5,514 nucleotides of DNA from assembly GCA_021782055.1 (NCBI GenBank), contig JAJXVP010000194.1:1-5514 (forward strand), written 5' to 3'. The notes below the pieces were generated by a model. The model worked only from the letters and a program-made list of their open reading frames with translations, ran no database searches and was not told where the DNA came from. The position numbers were made by a program, and so were the translations under genes. Below are positions 1-4,885 of this stretch, piece after piece (the first letter of the stretch is position 1; each line of letters opens with the position of its first letter). Source of the DNA: a bacterium (lineage in GTDB: Bacteria > Spirochaetota > Spirochaetia > JABEVK01).

Positions 1-2
1 AA

Positions 3-89
3 TATGTCATTCCCGCTGAGGAAGTGAAAAAAATCGAAGATGCTCACTACGAGCGGCTGGCTGCGGCCGGAGGAAAGCAACATGAATAA
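3..89 (+). CDS. cyoB: Cytochrome bo3 quinol oxidase subunit I, C-terminal end (partial)
   Basis: Only the last 28 codons lie in the window, in the frame starting at base 3 and ending at TAA 87-89. The peptide starts YVIPAEEVKKIEDAHYERL and ends GGKQHE. It closely resembles the hydrophilic tail of CyoB, which in E. coli carries a comparable YYVP...E..KLE..H pattern. CyoB is the heme-copper catalytic subunit of the quinol oxidase in the cytoplasmic membrane, but none of its catalytic residues are in this fragment. The frame is followed directly by cyoC, whose start codon lies inside the last codons of this gene (8-bp overlap), the expected cyoB-cyoC order. Identification rests mainly on this tail plus the certain cyoC and cyoD downstream. 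Confidence 0.85.
   Translation, partial: YVIPAEEVKKIEDAHYERLAAAGGKQHE
69..74 (+). promoter_or_regulatory. Ribosome binding site that fixes the cyoC start
   Basis: GGAGGA lies within the last codons of cyoB, 7 bases before the ATG at 82. An earlier in-frame ATG at 40 has no comparable site and would add 14 residues that do not look like a CyoC N-terminus, so 82 is preferred. The overlap implies translational coupling of cyoC to cyoB. Confidence 0.8.
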
Positions 90-678
90 TGAGGCTAACT
101 TGCATTTAGCCGCCGAAGCTCATCAGTCCGAAAACAAGCTTTTTGGTTTCTGGATTTACCTCATGAGCGACTTGATCATTTTTGCCGTGCTGTTCGCTAC
201 CTTTGCGACAATGGCAACCAGTTTCGCGGGCGGTCCCGGACCCAAACAACTTTTCAATCTGCCCTATTTGTTTGTTGAAACCATGTTCCTGCTCATTAGT
301 AGCTGGACTTACGGGTTGAGCATGATTAACCTGCAAAACCAAAAGAAAAATGCCGTCTTAAGCCTCTTGGCGGTAACATTTTTGCTAGGTTTAGGCTTTG
401 TAGTGATGGAAGTCACAGAGTTTCATCAATTGATTCTTGACGGCAACGGACCTGACCGTAGTAGTTTTCTGTCCGCCTTTTTTACCTTGGTAGGAACACA
501 CGGATTGCACGTTAGCTTCGGCCTGTTGTGGATGGTGGTTCTCATGGTTCAAGTGGCAAAGAAGGGCCTTACTGCAGGCGTTCGTTCGCGCTTAATGCGC
601 TTAAGTTTGTTCTGGCACTTCCTAGATGTTATCTGGGTTGGCGTTTTTACCTTCGTCTACTTGTTGGGGATGGTGTAA
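82..678 (+). CDS. cyoC: Cytochrome bo3 quinol oxidase subunit III
   Basis: This is a COX3-family integral membrane subunit of the cytochrome bo3 quinol oxidase, which oxidises membrane quinol and reduces O2 to water. Subunit III has no redox centre and supports assembly and stability of the complex. With the start at 82 the protein has 198 residues, close to the family's roughly 200. Five hydrophobic segments are visible at about 21-43, 61-83, 93-113, 132-156 and 174-195, as expected for CyoC. Family landmarks are the FWIYLMSD stretch in the first helix, ETMFLLISSWTYG (66-78), the THGLHV motif (139-144) and WHFLDVIW (178-185). It overlaps cyoB by 8 bp and ends 3 bp before cyoD, so it is clearly within one operon. 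Nothing looks truncated or damaged. Confidence 0.97.
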   Translation: MNNEANLHLAAEAHQSENKLFGFWIYLMSDLIIFAVLFATFATMATSFAGGPGPKQLFNLPYLFVETMFLLISSWTYGLSMINLQNQKKNAVLSLLAVTFLLGLGFVVMEVTEFHQLILDGNGPDRSSFLSAFFTLVGTHGLHVSFGLLWMVVLMVQVAKKGLTAGVRSRLMRLSLFWHFLDVIWVGVFTFVYLLGMV

Positions 679-681
679 ATT

Positions 682-1002
682 ATGAATCACGATACTCACA
701 CCTCGGGACATCCTTTATCTTTTGCTAAGTACCTGCTGGGTTTTGGGCTAGCCATCCTTTTGACTCTCGTTTCGTTTGGCCTTGTCGCGTTTGGGGTTGC
801 CCCGAAAAACTTTGCGGTAATTGGGCTTATTGTGGCCGCTGTAGTGCAAATGCTGGTGCATTTGCACTACTTCCTTCACTTGGACCGTTCTAAAGAAATG
901 CGGTGGAATTTTATTGCCATTGTTTTTACTGCCATTATTCTGTTTATCTTTGTTGCTGGAACGGTTTGGGTCATGGTGACGTTACATTCTCGAATGATGT
1001 AA
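682..1002 (+). CDS. cyoD: Cytochrome bo3 quinol oxidase subunit IV
   Basis: This is the small subunit IV of the quinol oxidase (COX4_pro/CyoD family), a membrane protein thought to assist copper-site assembly and stability of subunit I. The 106-residue length matches the usual 105-110. Three hydrophobic helices are visible at about 15-38, 43-66 and 76-98. The second ends in VQMLVHLHYFLHLD (55-68), the most recognisable CyoD motif, and the C-terminus WVMVTLHSRMM resembles the E. coli end. The start codon lies 3 bp after the cyoC stop. A purine-rich GGGGATGG at the end of cyoC (667-673 region) can act as ribosome binding site, so translation is probably coupled. No cyoE (heme O synthase) follows; the next gene is a PEBP-family protein. 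Confidence 0.96.
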   Translation: MNHDTHTSGHPLSFAKYLLGFGLAILLTLVSFGLVAFGVAPKNFAVIGLIVAAVVQMLVHLHYFLHLDRSKEMRWNFIAIVFTAIILFIFVAGTVWVMVTLHSRMM

Positions 1003-1012
1003 GGAGGGCCTT

Positions 1013-1606
1013 ATGCGGTCGCTTTTAAAAGTTGTATCGGTATTAGTTGCTGTTGCCGGGTTTTCTGGTGGCGTAAGCCCCTTGTGGGCGCAGACACCCT
1101 ACACAAAATTGCGACCGTTGCCGTCATTTTCGGTAACAAGTCAGAACCTTAAAAATGGCGAGGCTTTTTCTTTGGCCCAAATCAGTGCCGGTTTGGGCGG
1201 AAAAGATCAGTCCCCTCAACTGTCCTGGTCTGGGTTTCCTGCCAATACTAAAAGCTTTACTGTAACGGTCTATGATATGGATGCGCCTACAGGAAGTGGC
1301 TTTTGGCATTGGGCAGTTTTTAATATTCCCGCCACGATTCATTCGCTTCCTGCAGGTGCAGGCTCACCTGATGGCAAGCTTTTACCACCAGGTGCTATTC
1401 AGCTCCCCAATGACGCTCGTCTGTCACAGTATATTGGTCCTGCCCCTCCCCAAGGGACGGGAACTCACCATTACTTTATTACGGTGACAGCGCTAGACAC
1501 ACCCAGCTTGCCGTTGCCTAAGACGGCTACACCCGCCTATTTGGGCTTTATGGTTTGGCAACATGCGATAGCAAGAGGTTATCTTGTGGGAACCGCCTCG
1601 CCATAA
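1013..1606 (+). CDS. Exported YbhB/YbcL-type PEBP-family protein
   Basis: This is a member of the phosphatidylethanolamine-binding (Raf kinase inhibitor-like) family, bacterial YbhB/YbcL branch, 197 residues. The family folds into a compact beta protein with an anion/ligand pocket; bacterial roles are largely unknown. An N-terminal signal peptide is visible: basic MRSLLK, hydrophobic core to about residue 20, likely cleavage after PLWA (26). Pocket motifs are DMDAPTGSGFWHW (88-100) and GTGTHHY (148-154), both typical of the branch. An AAGGAGGG site (1001-1008) directly abuts the cyoD stop and gives optimal spacing to ATG 1013, so this is probably the last gene of the cyo operon. The mature protein should be outside the cytoplasmic membrane. 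The last 28 bp overlap the convergent PepSY gene. The family is certain; the function is not. Confidence 0.92.
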   Translation: MRSLLKVVSVLVAVAGFSGGVSPLWAQTPYTKLRPLPSFSVTSQNLKNGEAFSLAQISAGLGGKDQSPQLSWSGFPANTKSFTVTVYDMDAPTGSGFWHWAVFNIPATIHSLPAGAGSPDGKLLPPGAIQLPNDARLSQYIGPAPPQGTGTHHYFITVTALDTPSLPLPKTATPAYLGFMVWQHAIARGYLVGTASP

Positions 1607-2271
1607 CTGACCATTTTTCGGTAGGCGCCATGCCAGGTATGAATCCATACCTGGCCGGAATAGCCGTTGACACTGAGCATTCCTATGATTTTATTCTTTT
1701 CTAAAATGTGCATCGTGTAATAACCGTAAAAAACATCCGGGCTTTTTTCTACGGTGTAGATTTGTCCCGAGGAGTTGAGGTAATGCAGGGCATCTTGCCG
1801 AGCCTGTTCAACACTGACAGGCATGGAGCCGTTTGAATAATTCTGGCTACCCATAGGACTATATTTTGTGTTCCACATCATATTGGGGCCGGGTTCTGGT
1901 GAAACCGTTCCCGTGTAAGGGTTAATCAAAACCTCGAAAGCCGCATGTTCTGGATGATTTTCTTTAATAATGGCATAGTAGTTCCGGTCAAAAGACATTA
2001 TTTCGTCAATGCCGAGATTTTGATTCCCCATATAAGCAAGGTACGACTCAACTGCTTTCTTGGCATTGGGAATCCCAATTCTCTTTCCACTGCCTTGACC
2101 ACCATCGAAAATGTAATTATTTCCCATCATCCCATAACCGCCTCCCATCATCCCAAAGTTACCCTGATTGCTCCAACCAGGTCCTTCATTTTGCCCCTGT
2201 GCATACATGATAGGCACAGAAAAAAGGGCACAAAAACCTATAAGTATTGCGATTTTGTTAGTTCGTGGCAT
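1579..2271 (-). CDS. Secreted Met-rich protein with two PepSY-like domains
   Basis: A 230-residue exported protein. The start is set at 2271, not the in-frame ATG at 2277, because the AGGAGG site directly abuts the upstream ATG but is 6 bases from this one. A signal peptide is visible (MPRTNK, hydrophobic core to about 22, likely cut after MYA at 24). Next comes a Gly/Met-rich stretch (40-50, MMGGGYGMMG), then two repeats resembling PepSY domains. The first runs about 66-124 (IPNAKKAVESYL ... FEVLINPYTGTV) and the second about 150-215 (MPVSVEQARQDALHYL ... SVNGYSGQVW). Between them is EPGPNMMWNTKY (126-137), which I recall as a conserved motif of a poorly characterised family, sometimes loosely annotated as peptidase-related. 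No protease catalytic motif is visible. The Met clusters could bind Cu(I) or another soft metal (inference). Its promoter region carries box A. Its 3' end overlaps the convergent PEBP gene by 28 bp. Confidence 0.85.
   Translation of the reverse strand: MPRTNKIAILIGFCALFSVPIMYAQGQNEGPGWSNQGNFGMMGGGYGMMGNNYIFDGGQGSGKRIGIPNAKKAVESYLAYMGNQNLGIDEIMSFDRNYYAIIKENHPEHAAFEVLINPYTGTVSPEPGPNMMWNTKYSPMGSQNYSNGSMPVSVEQARQDALHYLNSSGQIYTVEKSPDVFYGYYTMHILEKNKIIGMLSVNGYSGQVWIHTWHGAYRKMVSYGEAVPTR
1632..1655. terminator. Perfect 10-bp hairpin after the cyo-PEBP operon, inside the opposing gene
   Basis: Arms GCCAGGTATG (1632-1641) and CATACCTGGC (1646-1655) are perfectly complementary around a 4-base loop AATC. 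The structure starts 25 bp after the PEBP stop codon, which suits an RNA 3'-end structure for the cyo operon. It lies in the coding region for residues around IHTWHGA of the opposing PepSY protein. No T-run follows on either strand, so it is not a canonical intrinsic terminator. It could instead be a U-less terminator, a 3'-protecting stem, or a coincidence of codons. Confidence 0.4.
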
Positions 2272-2277
2272 AATCAT

Positions 2278-2283
2278 CCTCCT
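2278..2283 (-). promoter_or_regulatory. Ribosome binding site deciding the PepSY gene start
   Basis: On the minus strand AGGAGG is followed at once by ATGATTATG. Zero spacing makes the first ATG unusable, while the second (2271) has a normal 6-base spacing. The true protein therefore begins MPRTNK. Confidence 0.8.
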
Positions 2284-2305
2284 GGAATAAAGATTGCGCC
2301 ATTCC

Positions 2306-2324
2306 TGTGAAGCGAAAATGAATC
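2306..2324 (-). promoter_or_regulatory. Box A: tandem 11-bp repeat, putative response-regulator site for the PepSY gene
   Basis: Read toward the PepSY gene this is GATTCATTTTCGCTTCACA, two TTCAY half-sites whose starts are 11 bp apart. It matches boxes B and C, which precede the SHOCT and RseC-like genes, in sequence, orientation and distance (34 bp to the ATG here, 33 in the others). OmpR/PhoB-family dimers bind such head-to-tail repeats with about 11-bp periodicity. Box A also sits 73 bp before the regulator's own ATG, so it could affect both divergent genes. No convincing -35 lies next to it, as expected if the bound regulator replaces that element. Degenerate further repeats at 2330 and 2341 are too weak to call. 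Confidence 0.65.
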
Positions 2325-2357
2325 TTGTATGTTGATTTCGTAGAATCTCTAAAGTCT

Positions 2358-2391
2358 TTGTCTTTCAGTTCTTTAACGGCTATGCTATGAT
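2358..2391 (+). promoter_or_regulatory. Putative promoter of the two-component operon, giving a leaderless or near-leaderless mRNA
   Basis: TATGAT (2386-2391) is a fair -10 element, 5 of 6 to TATAAT, and would place +1 at about 2398, the A of the regulator's ATG. An overlapping alternative is TTGTCT (2358-2363), 17 bp, TATGCT (2381-2386), with a start near 2393. In both cases the leader is 0-5 nt. No purine-rich Shine-Dalgarno sequence exists upstream of the ATG (GATTCTTTTATG), consistent with leaderless translation. Confidence 0.5.
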
Positions 2392-2397
2392 TCTTTT

Positions 2398-3087
2398 ATG
2401 GATGCGCTGATCTTAGTTGCCGATGACGAGCCTAGGATTCGGTCGATGGTCTGTGAGTACCTAAACAAGATGGGCTTTCGGACCTTGGCTGTAGAAGAAG
2501 GCAACCAAGCCCTCAAAGTCATTGAAGATCAAACGCCCGATTTAGTTCTCTTGGACGTCATGATGCCAGGATTGGACGGTTTTAACCTGGCCAAACAGCT
2601 CCTCAATCGCAATTCCCCGCCTTTTCTTTTTATTACCGCTCGAGACGAAGAAGCCGACAAAGTTCTTGGCCTTGAATTGGGCGCCGATGATTACATTACG
2701 AAACCTTTTAGTCTTCGTGAGCTAACTGCGCGCATCCAGGCTGTTTTGCGCCGCGTCCAAAACTCCGGAGAACACAAGCCTTCGTCGCTCTTTCAGTGGA
2801 AGGACCTTATGGTTGACCTGGATGCGGTTAAAGTCGTCAAAGGTCAGCATGAGCTTGACCTAACGGCCGTACAATTTCAAATTTTGGTTTTCTTTCTTCA
2901 GTCGCCCGGTCGAGTCTGGAGCCGATCACAAATCCTCGACCATGTTCGAGATTCCCAGTTTGTCGGTTACGAACGAACAATTGATGTTCACATCAAGAAT
3001 CTTCGCAAAGTCTTGGGCGATGACGCTAAAACACCAAAGTATATCGAGACGGTGCGTGGCTTGGGGTACAGGCTTGTCTTTCCCTAA
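2398..3087 (+). CDS. OmpR/PhoB-family response regulator
   Basis: A DNA-binding response regulator of 229 residues, normal for the family. The N-terminal receiver domain (about 3-118) has the acidic pair D9/D10, the phospho-acceptor D53 in LLDVMMPG, T80 in FITARD and K102 in the YITKPF motif, so it should be phosphorylated normally. The C-terminal winged helix-turn-helix (about 131-229) contains TAVQFQILVFFLQSPGRVWSR, split here by position (156-176), then the recognition-helix region TIDVHIKNLRKVLG (194-207) and the ending VRGLGYRLVFP. The ATG at 2398 gives the usual short lead into beta-strand 1. It lacks a Shine-Dalgarno sequence and may be translated leaderless. The kinase gene overlaps its end. 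Probable targets are boxes A, B and C upstream of the PepSY, SHOCT and RseC-like genes. The exact subfamily cannot be assigned from sequence alone. Confidence 0.96.
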   Translation: MDALILVADDEPRIRSMVCEYLNKMGFRTLAVEEGNQALKVIEDQTPDLVLLDVMMPGLDGFNLAKQLLNRNSPPFLFITARDEEADKVLGLELGADDYITKPFSLRELTARIQAVLRRVQNSGEHKPSSLFQWKDLMVDLDAVKVVKGQHELDLTAVQFQILVFFLQSPGRVWSRSQILDHVRDSQFVGYERTIDVHIKNLRKVLGDDAKTPKYIETVRGLGYRLVFP

Positions 3088-4483
3088 CCCTACCGTAAAA
3101 AGCCCTTCCTTGGGTCAAGCGATCTTTATACGTTTTGTTGTTCTTCTTTCTCTGTCTTCGGCTCCTTTATTTGTTGGAATTCTCTACACGATGGAATCTG
3201 GGTTTCGCAGTTATGTGTATGCTGGAGATGTCCGCAAAGCTCATGAATTTGCTAGTCTCCTTGAGTCAGATTATACGGCAACGGGCTCTTGGCAAAAAGT
3301 CGCGGGGTTTCTAACCCGTCCCCCTTTTGGCTACCGGTCAGAACAAACCTCGCAACGTTTTGGATTGATTCAAGAACGCATTGTGGTACTCGACAACGCC
3401 CGAAGAGTCGTTCTTGATTCCAAACATGTTCTGTTGGGTACGATACACCCTCCCGAACATCTTACCAATGCGGTTCGGCTGTTTGATAAAAACGAAAAAC
3501 CTCTCGGCTACCTTTTGGTTGGTACTATGATTGACCCGGCTTTGACAATTAACCACCAAGCTTTCTTAGCTGATATGGCGGTTATCCTATTGATTTTATT
3601 CGTGACTAGCTTGGCCCTTTCATTACCCTTGGCATTTTGGTTAGGGTCAAGAATTTCCCAGCCTTTAAAAATCTTGGTCAAAGAAACTCAGCAAGCTTCG
3701 TCTAATCATTGGCAGTGGTCGGTCCCAGCGAAGGCACCACGCGAAGTTCAAACCTTAGCCCTAGAGTTTCAACGGTTAGGGGCTTCGCTCAAGGCCAGTG
3801 AAACTCGTCAAAACGAGCTCATAGCCGATGCTGCGCACGAGCTAAGAACACCGCTTACCGTCATTCGAGGAACCTTAGAAGCATTGATCGATGGAGTTTT
3901 CCCCCTCGACAAGCTTACGCTCGAAAACGTTTACTCAGAAACTCAACGGTTAGAAAAAATTGTTGAATCCTTGCGTCAGCTCCAAGATCTGCGAACGGCC
4001 AAATTTCGCCCCAGTCAGTTTATTTGGTGTGACCTCATCGATCAAGTTGTGAGTTTATTTCAGGCTACCGCTCACGAAAATTGCCAAATCATTAACGTGA
4101 AGTGTTCGGACAAAATTCAAGGCTGGGGAGAAAGCGAAGGGGTTATTCAAGTACTGATCAACTTACTTTCCAATGCCCTTCGCTACACACCAAACGGCAC
4201 TACGGTAACTCTTGAAATTACTTCAGCGCCCCTGGGAACTCAGCTTTCTGTCCAAGATTCAGGTCCTGGAGTACCGCTTCAGGAACGAGAACATATCTTT
4301 GAGCGTTTTGTCCGTCTAGACCCCTCTCGTTCTGAAAAAACAGGGGCCCGAGGTTTAGGGTTAGCCATTGCTCGCGAAATTGTTCTGAGGCATTCCGGTT
4401 CCATTCGAGTTACAGCACCTCCCCAAGGAGGTGCTCGGTTTGAAGTGTTTTTCCCGAACCCAAGGGAGAATCCCTTTTCTTGA
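3074..4483 (+). CDS. Membrane sensor histidine kinase, partner of the upstream regulator
   Basis: With the proposed TTG start the protein has 469 residues. TM1 is at about 16-38, an extracytoplasmic sensor of about 130 residues follows, TM2 is at about 168-191, and a HAMP-like linker extends to about 245. The HisKA domain has the H-box ADAAHELRTPLT with phospho-acceptor His255. The HATPase_c domain has the N-box (Asn367 in LLSNALRYTPNG), G1 DSGPG (Asp395), F-box IFERFVRLD and G2 GARGLGLAI from 424. The sensor ends in LGYLLVG, common in BaeS/PhoR-like kinases, but its signal is unknown. The start is uncertain: no ATG is suitable. TTG 3074 has GGGG 7 bases upstream and overlaps the regulator stop by 14 bp; GTG 3056 and TTG 3110 are alternatives. 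The only nearby downstream ATG lies after TM1 and would destroy it. It is the cognate kinase by context. Confidence 0.93.
   Translation: MSFPNPTVKSPSLGQAIFIRFVVLLSLSSAPLFVGILYTMESGFRSYVYAGDVRKAHEFASLLESDYTATGSWQKVAGFLTRPPFGYRSEQTSQRFGLIQERIVVLDNARRVVLDSKHVLLGTIHPPEHLTNAVRLFDKNEKPLGYLLVGTMIDPALTINHQAFLADMAVILLILFVTSLALSLPLAFWLGSRISQPLKILVKETQQASSNHWQWSVPAKAPREVQTLALEFQRLGASLKASETRQNELIADAAHELRTPLTVIRGTLEALIDGVFPLDKLTLENVYSETQRLEKIVESLRQLQDLRTAKFRPSQFIWCDLIDQVVSLFQATAHENCQIINVKCSDKIQGWGESEGVIQVLINLLSNALRYTPNGTTVTLEITSAPLGTQLSVQDSGPGVPLQEREHIFERFVRLDPSRSEKTGARGLGLAIAREIVLRHSGSIRVTAPPQGGARFEVFFPNPRENPFS
4414..4435. repeat. Perfect 9-bp hairpin in the kinase 3' end
   Basis: AGCACCTCC (4414-4422), loop CCAA, GGAGGTGCT (4427-4435). 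It lies in the codons for the APPQGGA part of the kinase C-terminus and 83 bp beyond the stop of the convergent SHOCT gene. No U-tract follows on either strand. It might form a 3'-end structure on the SHOCT transcript or be a by-product of PPQGGA codons. The right arm resembles a ribosome binding site, but no plausible gene follows it. Confidence 0.3.
4462..4480 (+). terminator. Weak terminator-like hairpin at the kinase stop codon
   Basis: AAGGGA, loop GAA, TCCCTT, followed by TTCT directly before the kinase stop TGA (4481-4483). The 6-bp stem is A/T-edged and the U-tract short, so any termination would be inefficient. A second candidate for the same transcript lies at 4613-4630. Confidence 0.3.
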
Positions 4484-4518
4484 TAACGCTTTCGTTGAAC
4501 CGTCACTCCGGCAGAACC

Positions 4519-4758
4519 TCAATCTCTCAAATCATCGCGCATTTTACGATACTCTTCTTGCGAGATCTCACCTCGCGCATAGCGTTTCTTTAACACTTCT
4601 AAGGAACTCTCCTCGTGCTGATGAGCACGATCGGTTTTATTGACTAACCGAATTCCAACAACAATTACCACCGCTAGGATGGCTACCATGACCAAACCCA
4701 TTCCCCATCCTCCCCAACCAAAATATCCTGGCATTCCCCAACCCCAGTTACCCCACAT
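4519..4758 (-). CDS. Small Trp/Gly/Met-rich membrane protein with C-terminal SHOCT domain
   Basis: A 79-residue protein. The N-terminal 20 residues are rich in Trp, Gly and Met (WGNWGWGMPGYFGWGGWGMG), then comes one membrane helix (about 21-39) and a charged linker with two His (RAHQHEESS, 44-52). The C-terminal SHOCT motif LEVLKKRYARGEISQEEY (53-70) ends with RKMRDDLRD. SHOCT domains are short helical pairs found at protein C-termini and thought to mediate oligomerisation; the function is not established. The W/G/M-rich head resembles other small SHOCT proteins, some near metal-handling genes (recollection, not proof). GGAGGTG lies 5 bases before the ATG, fixing the start. It converges on the kinase gene with a 35-bp gap and is divergent from the RseC-like gene. 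Box B lies 33 bp upstream of its ATG. Confidence 0.88.
   Translation of the reverse strand: MWGNWGWGMPGYFGWGGWGMGLVMVAILAVVIVVGIRLVNKTDRAHQHEESSLEVLKKRYARGEISQEEYRKMRDDLRD
4613..4630 (+). terminator. Hairpin followed by T-rich stretch, antisense within the SHOCT gene
   Basis: TCGTGCT (4613-4619), loop GATG, AGCACGA (4624-4630), followed on the plus strand by TCGGTTTTATT. The U-run begins 4 bases after the stem, so this is a mediocre intrinsic terminator. It lies about 130 bp after the kinase stop and could end the two-component transcript inside the opposing gene. The sequence encodes RAHQHE on the minus strand, so a codon-driven coincidence is possible. Confidence 0.35.
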
Positions 4759-4791
4759 AGTGTCACCTCCAGTTTTAAACTACCAAACTCT

Positions 4792-4810
4792 TATGAACCG
4801 TTTATGAATC
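4792..4810 (-). promoter_or_regulatory. Box B: tandem 11-bp repeat upstream of the SHOCT gene
   Basis: Read toward the SHOCT gene this is GATTCATAAACGGTTCATA, two identical TTCATA half-sites 11 bp apart. Exactly 33 bp separate it from the SHOCT ATG. It shares GATTCAT and the half-site spacing with box A, and both half-sites and the GGTTCA core with box C. The sequence just downstream has only a weak -10 (TAGTTT or TTTAAA), consistent with an activator-dependent promoter. Confidence 0.7.
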
Positions 4811-4833
4811 TTTTTTCTTCCGATGCGTATCGT

Positions 4834-4852
4834 CCTTCACAATTGGTTCACA
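4834..4852 (+). promoter_or_regulatory. Box C: tandem 11-bp repeat upstream of the RseC-like gene
   Basis: CCTTCACAATTGGTTCACA contains two identical TTCACA half-sites 11 bp apart and ends 33 bp before the ATG at 4886. It faces the RseC-like gene just as box B faces the SHOCT gene; 23 bp separate the two boxes. TACTTT begins 9 bp after box C, in the same register as TAGTTT after box B. Alternatively the first TTCACA (4836-4841) could serve as a -35 with GATACT (4860-4865) 18 bp on; binding would then repress rather than activate. Confidence 0.7.
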
Positions 4853-4885
4853 TAGGCGTGATACTTTCCTAAAAAGGAGTAAGCC

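Noticed and set aside
40..81. Upstream ATG at 40 for cyoC
   Set aside because: It would add 14 residues lying in cyoB codons; the strong ribosome binding site at 69-74 and the family length favour ATG 82.
1510..1527. GCCGT/ACGGC inverted repeat in the PEBP gene as terminator of the PepSY gene
   Set aside because: Only a 5-bp stem (6 with a wobble pair) and no T-run on the minus strand.
2120..2158. Short repeated TCCCATCATCCCA in the PepSY gene
   Set aside because: It simply encodes the repeated Met-Met-Gly residues on the minus strand; no independent repeat element is needed.
2330..2347. Possible third and fourth half-sites extending box A at 11-bp steps
   Set aside because: The sequences at 2330 and 2341 match the half-site poorly and would not be noticed without the register.
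2942..3073. Longer kinase frame starting at ATG 2942 inside the regulator gene
   Set aside because: The extra 44 residues are the regulator's DNA-binding region read in another frame, with no ribosome binding site and no kinase-like features; the regulator's own frame is plainly the real one there.
4425..4643. Ribosome-binding-site-like AAGGAGGTG in the kinase end followed by an open frame from GTG 4431
   Set aside because: The site is explained by PQGGA codons and the hairpin, the spacing is zero, and the frame runs antisense through the SHOCT gene with no protein-like features.
4836..4865. Ordinary sigma-70 type promoter TTCACA-18 bp-GATACT for the RseC-like gene
   Set aside because: Not excluded, but the TTCACA is better explained as the first half of box C, since the same repeat occurs at the same distance before two other genes. 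It is therefore not listed separately.
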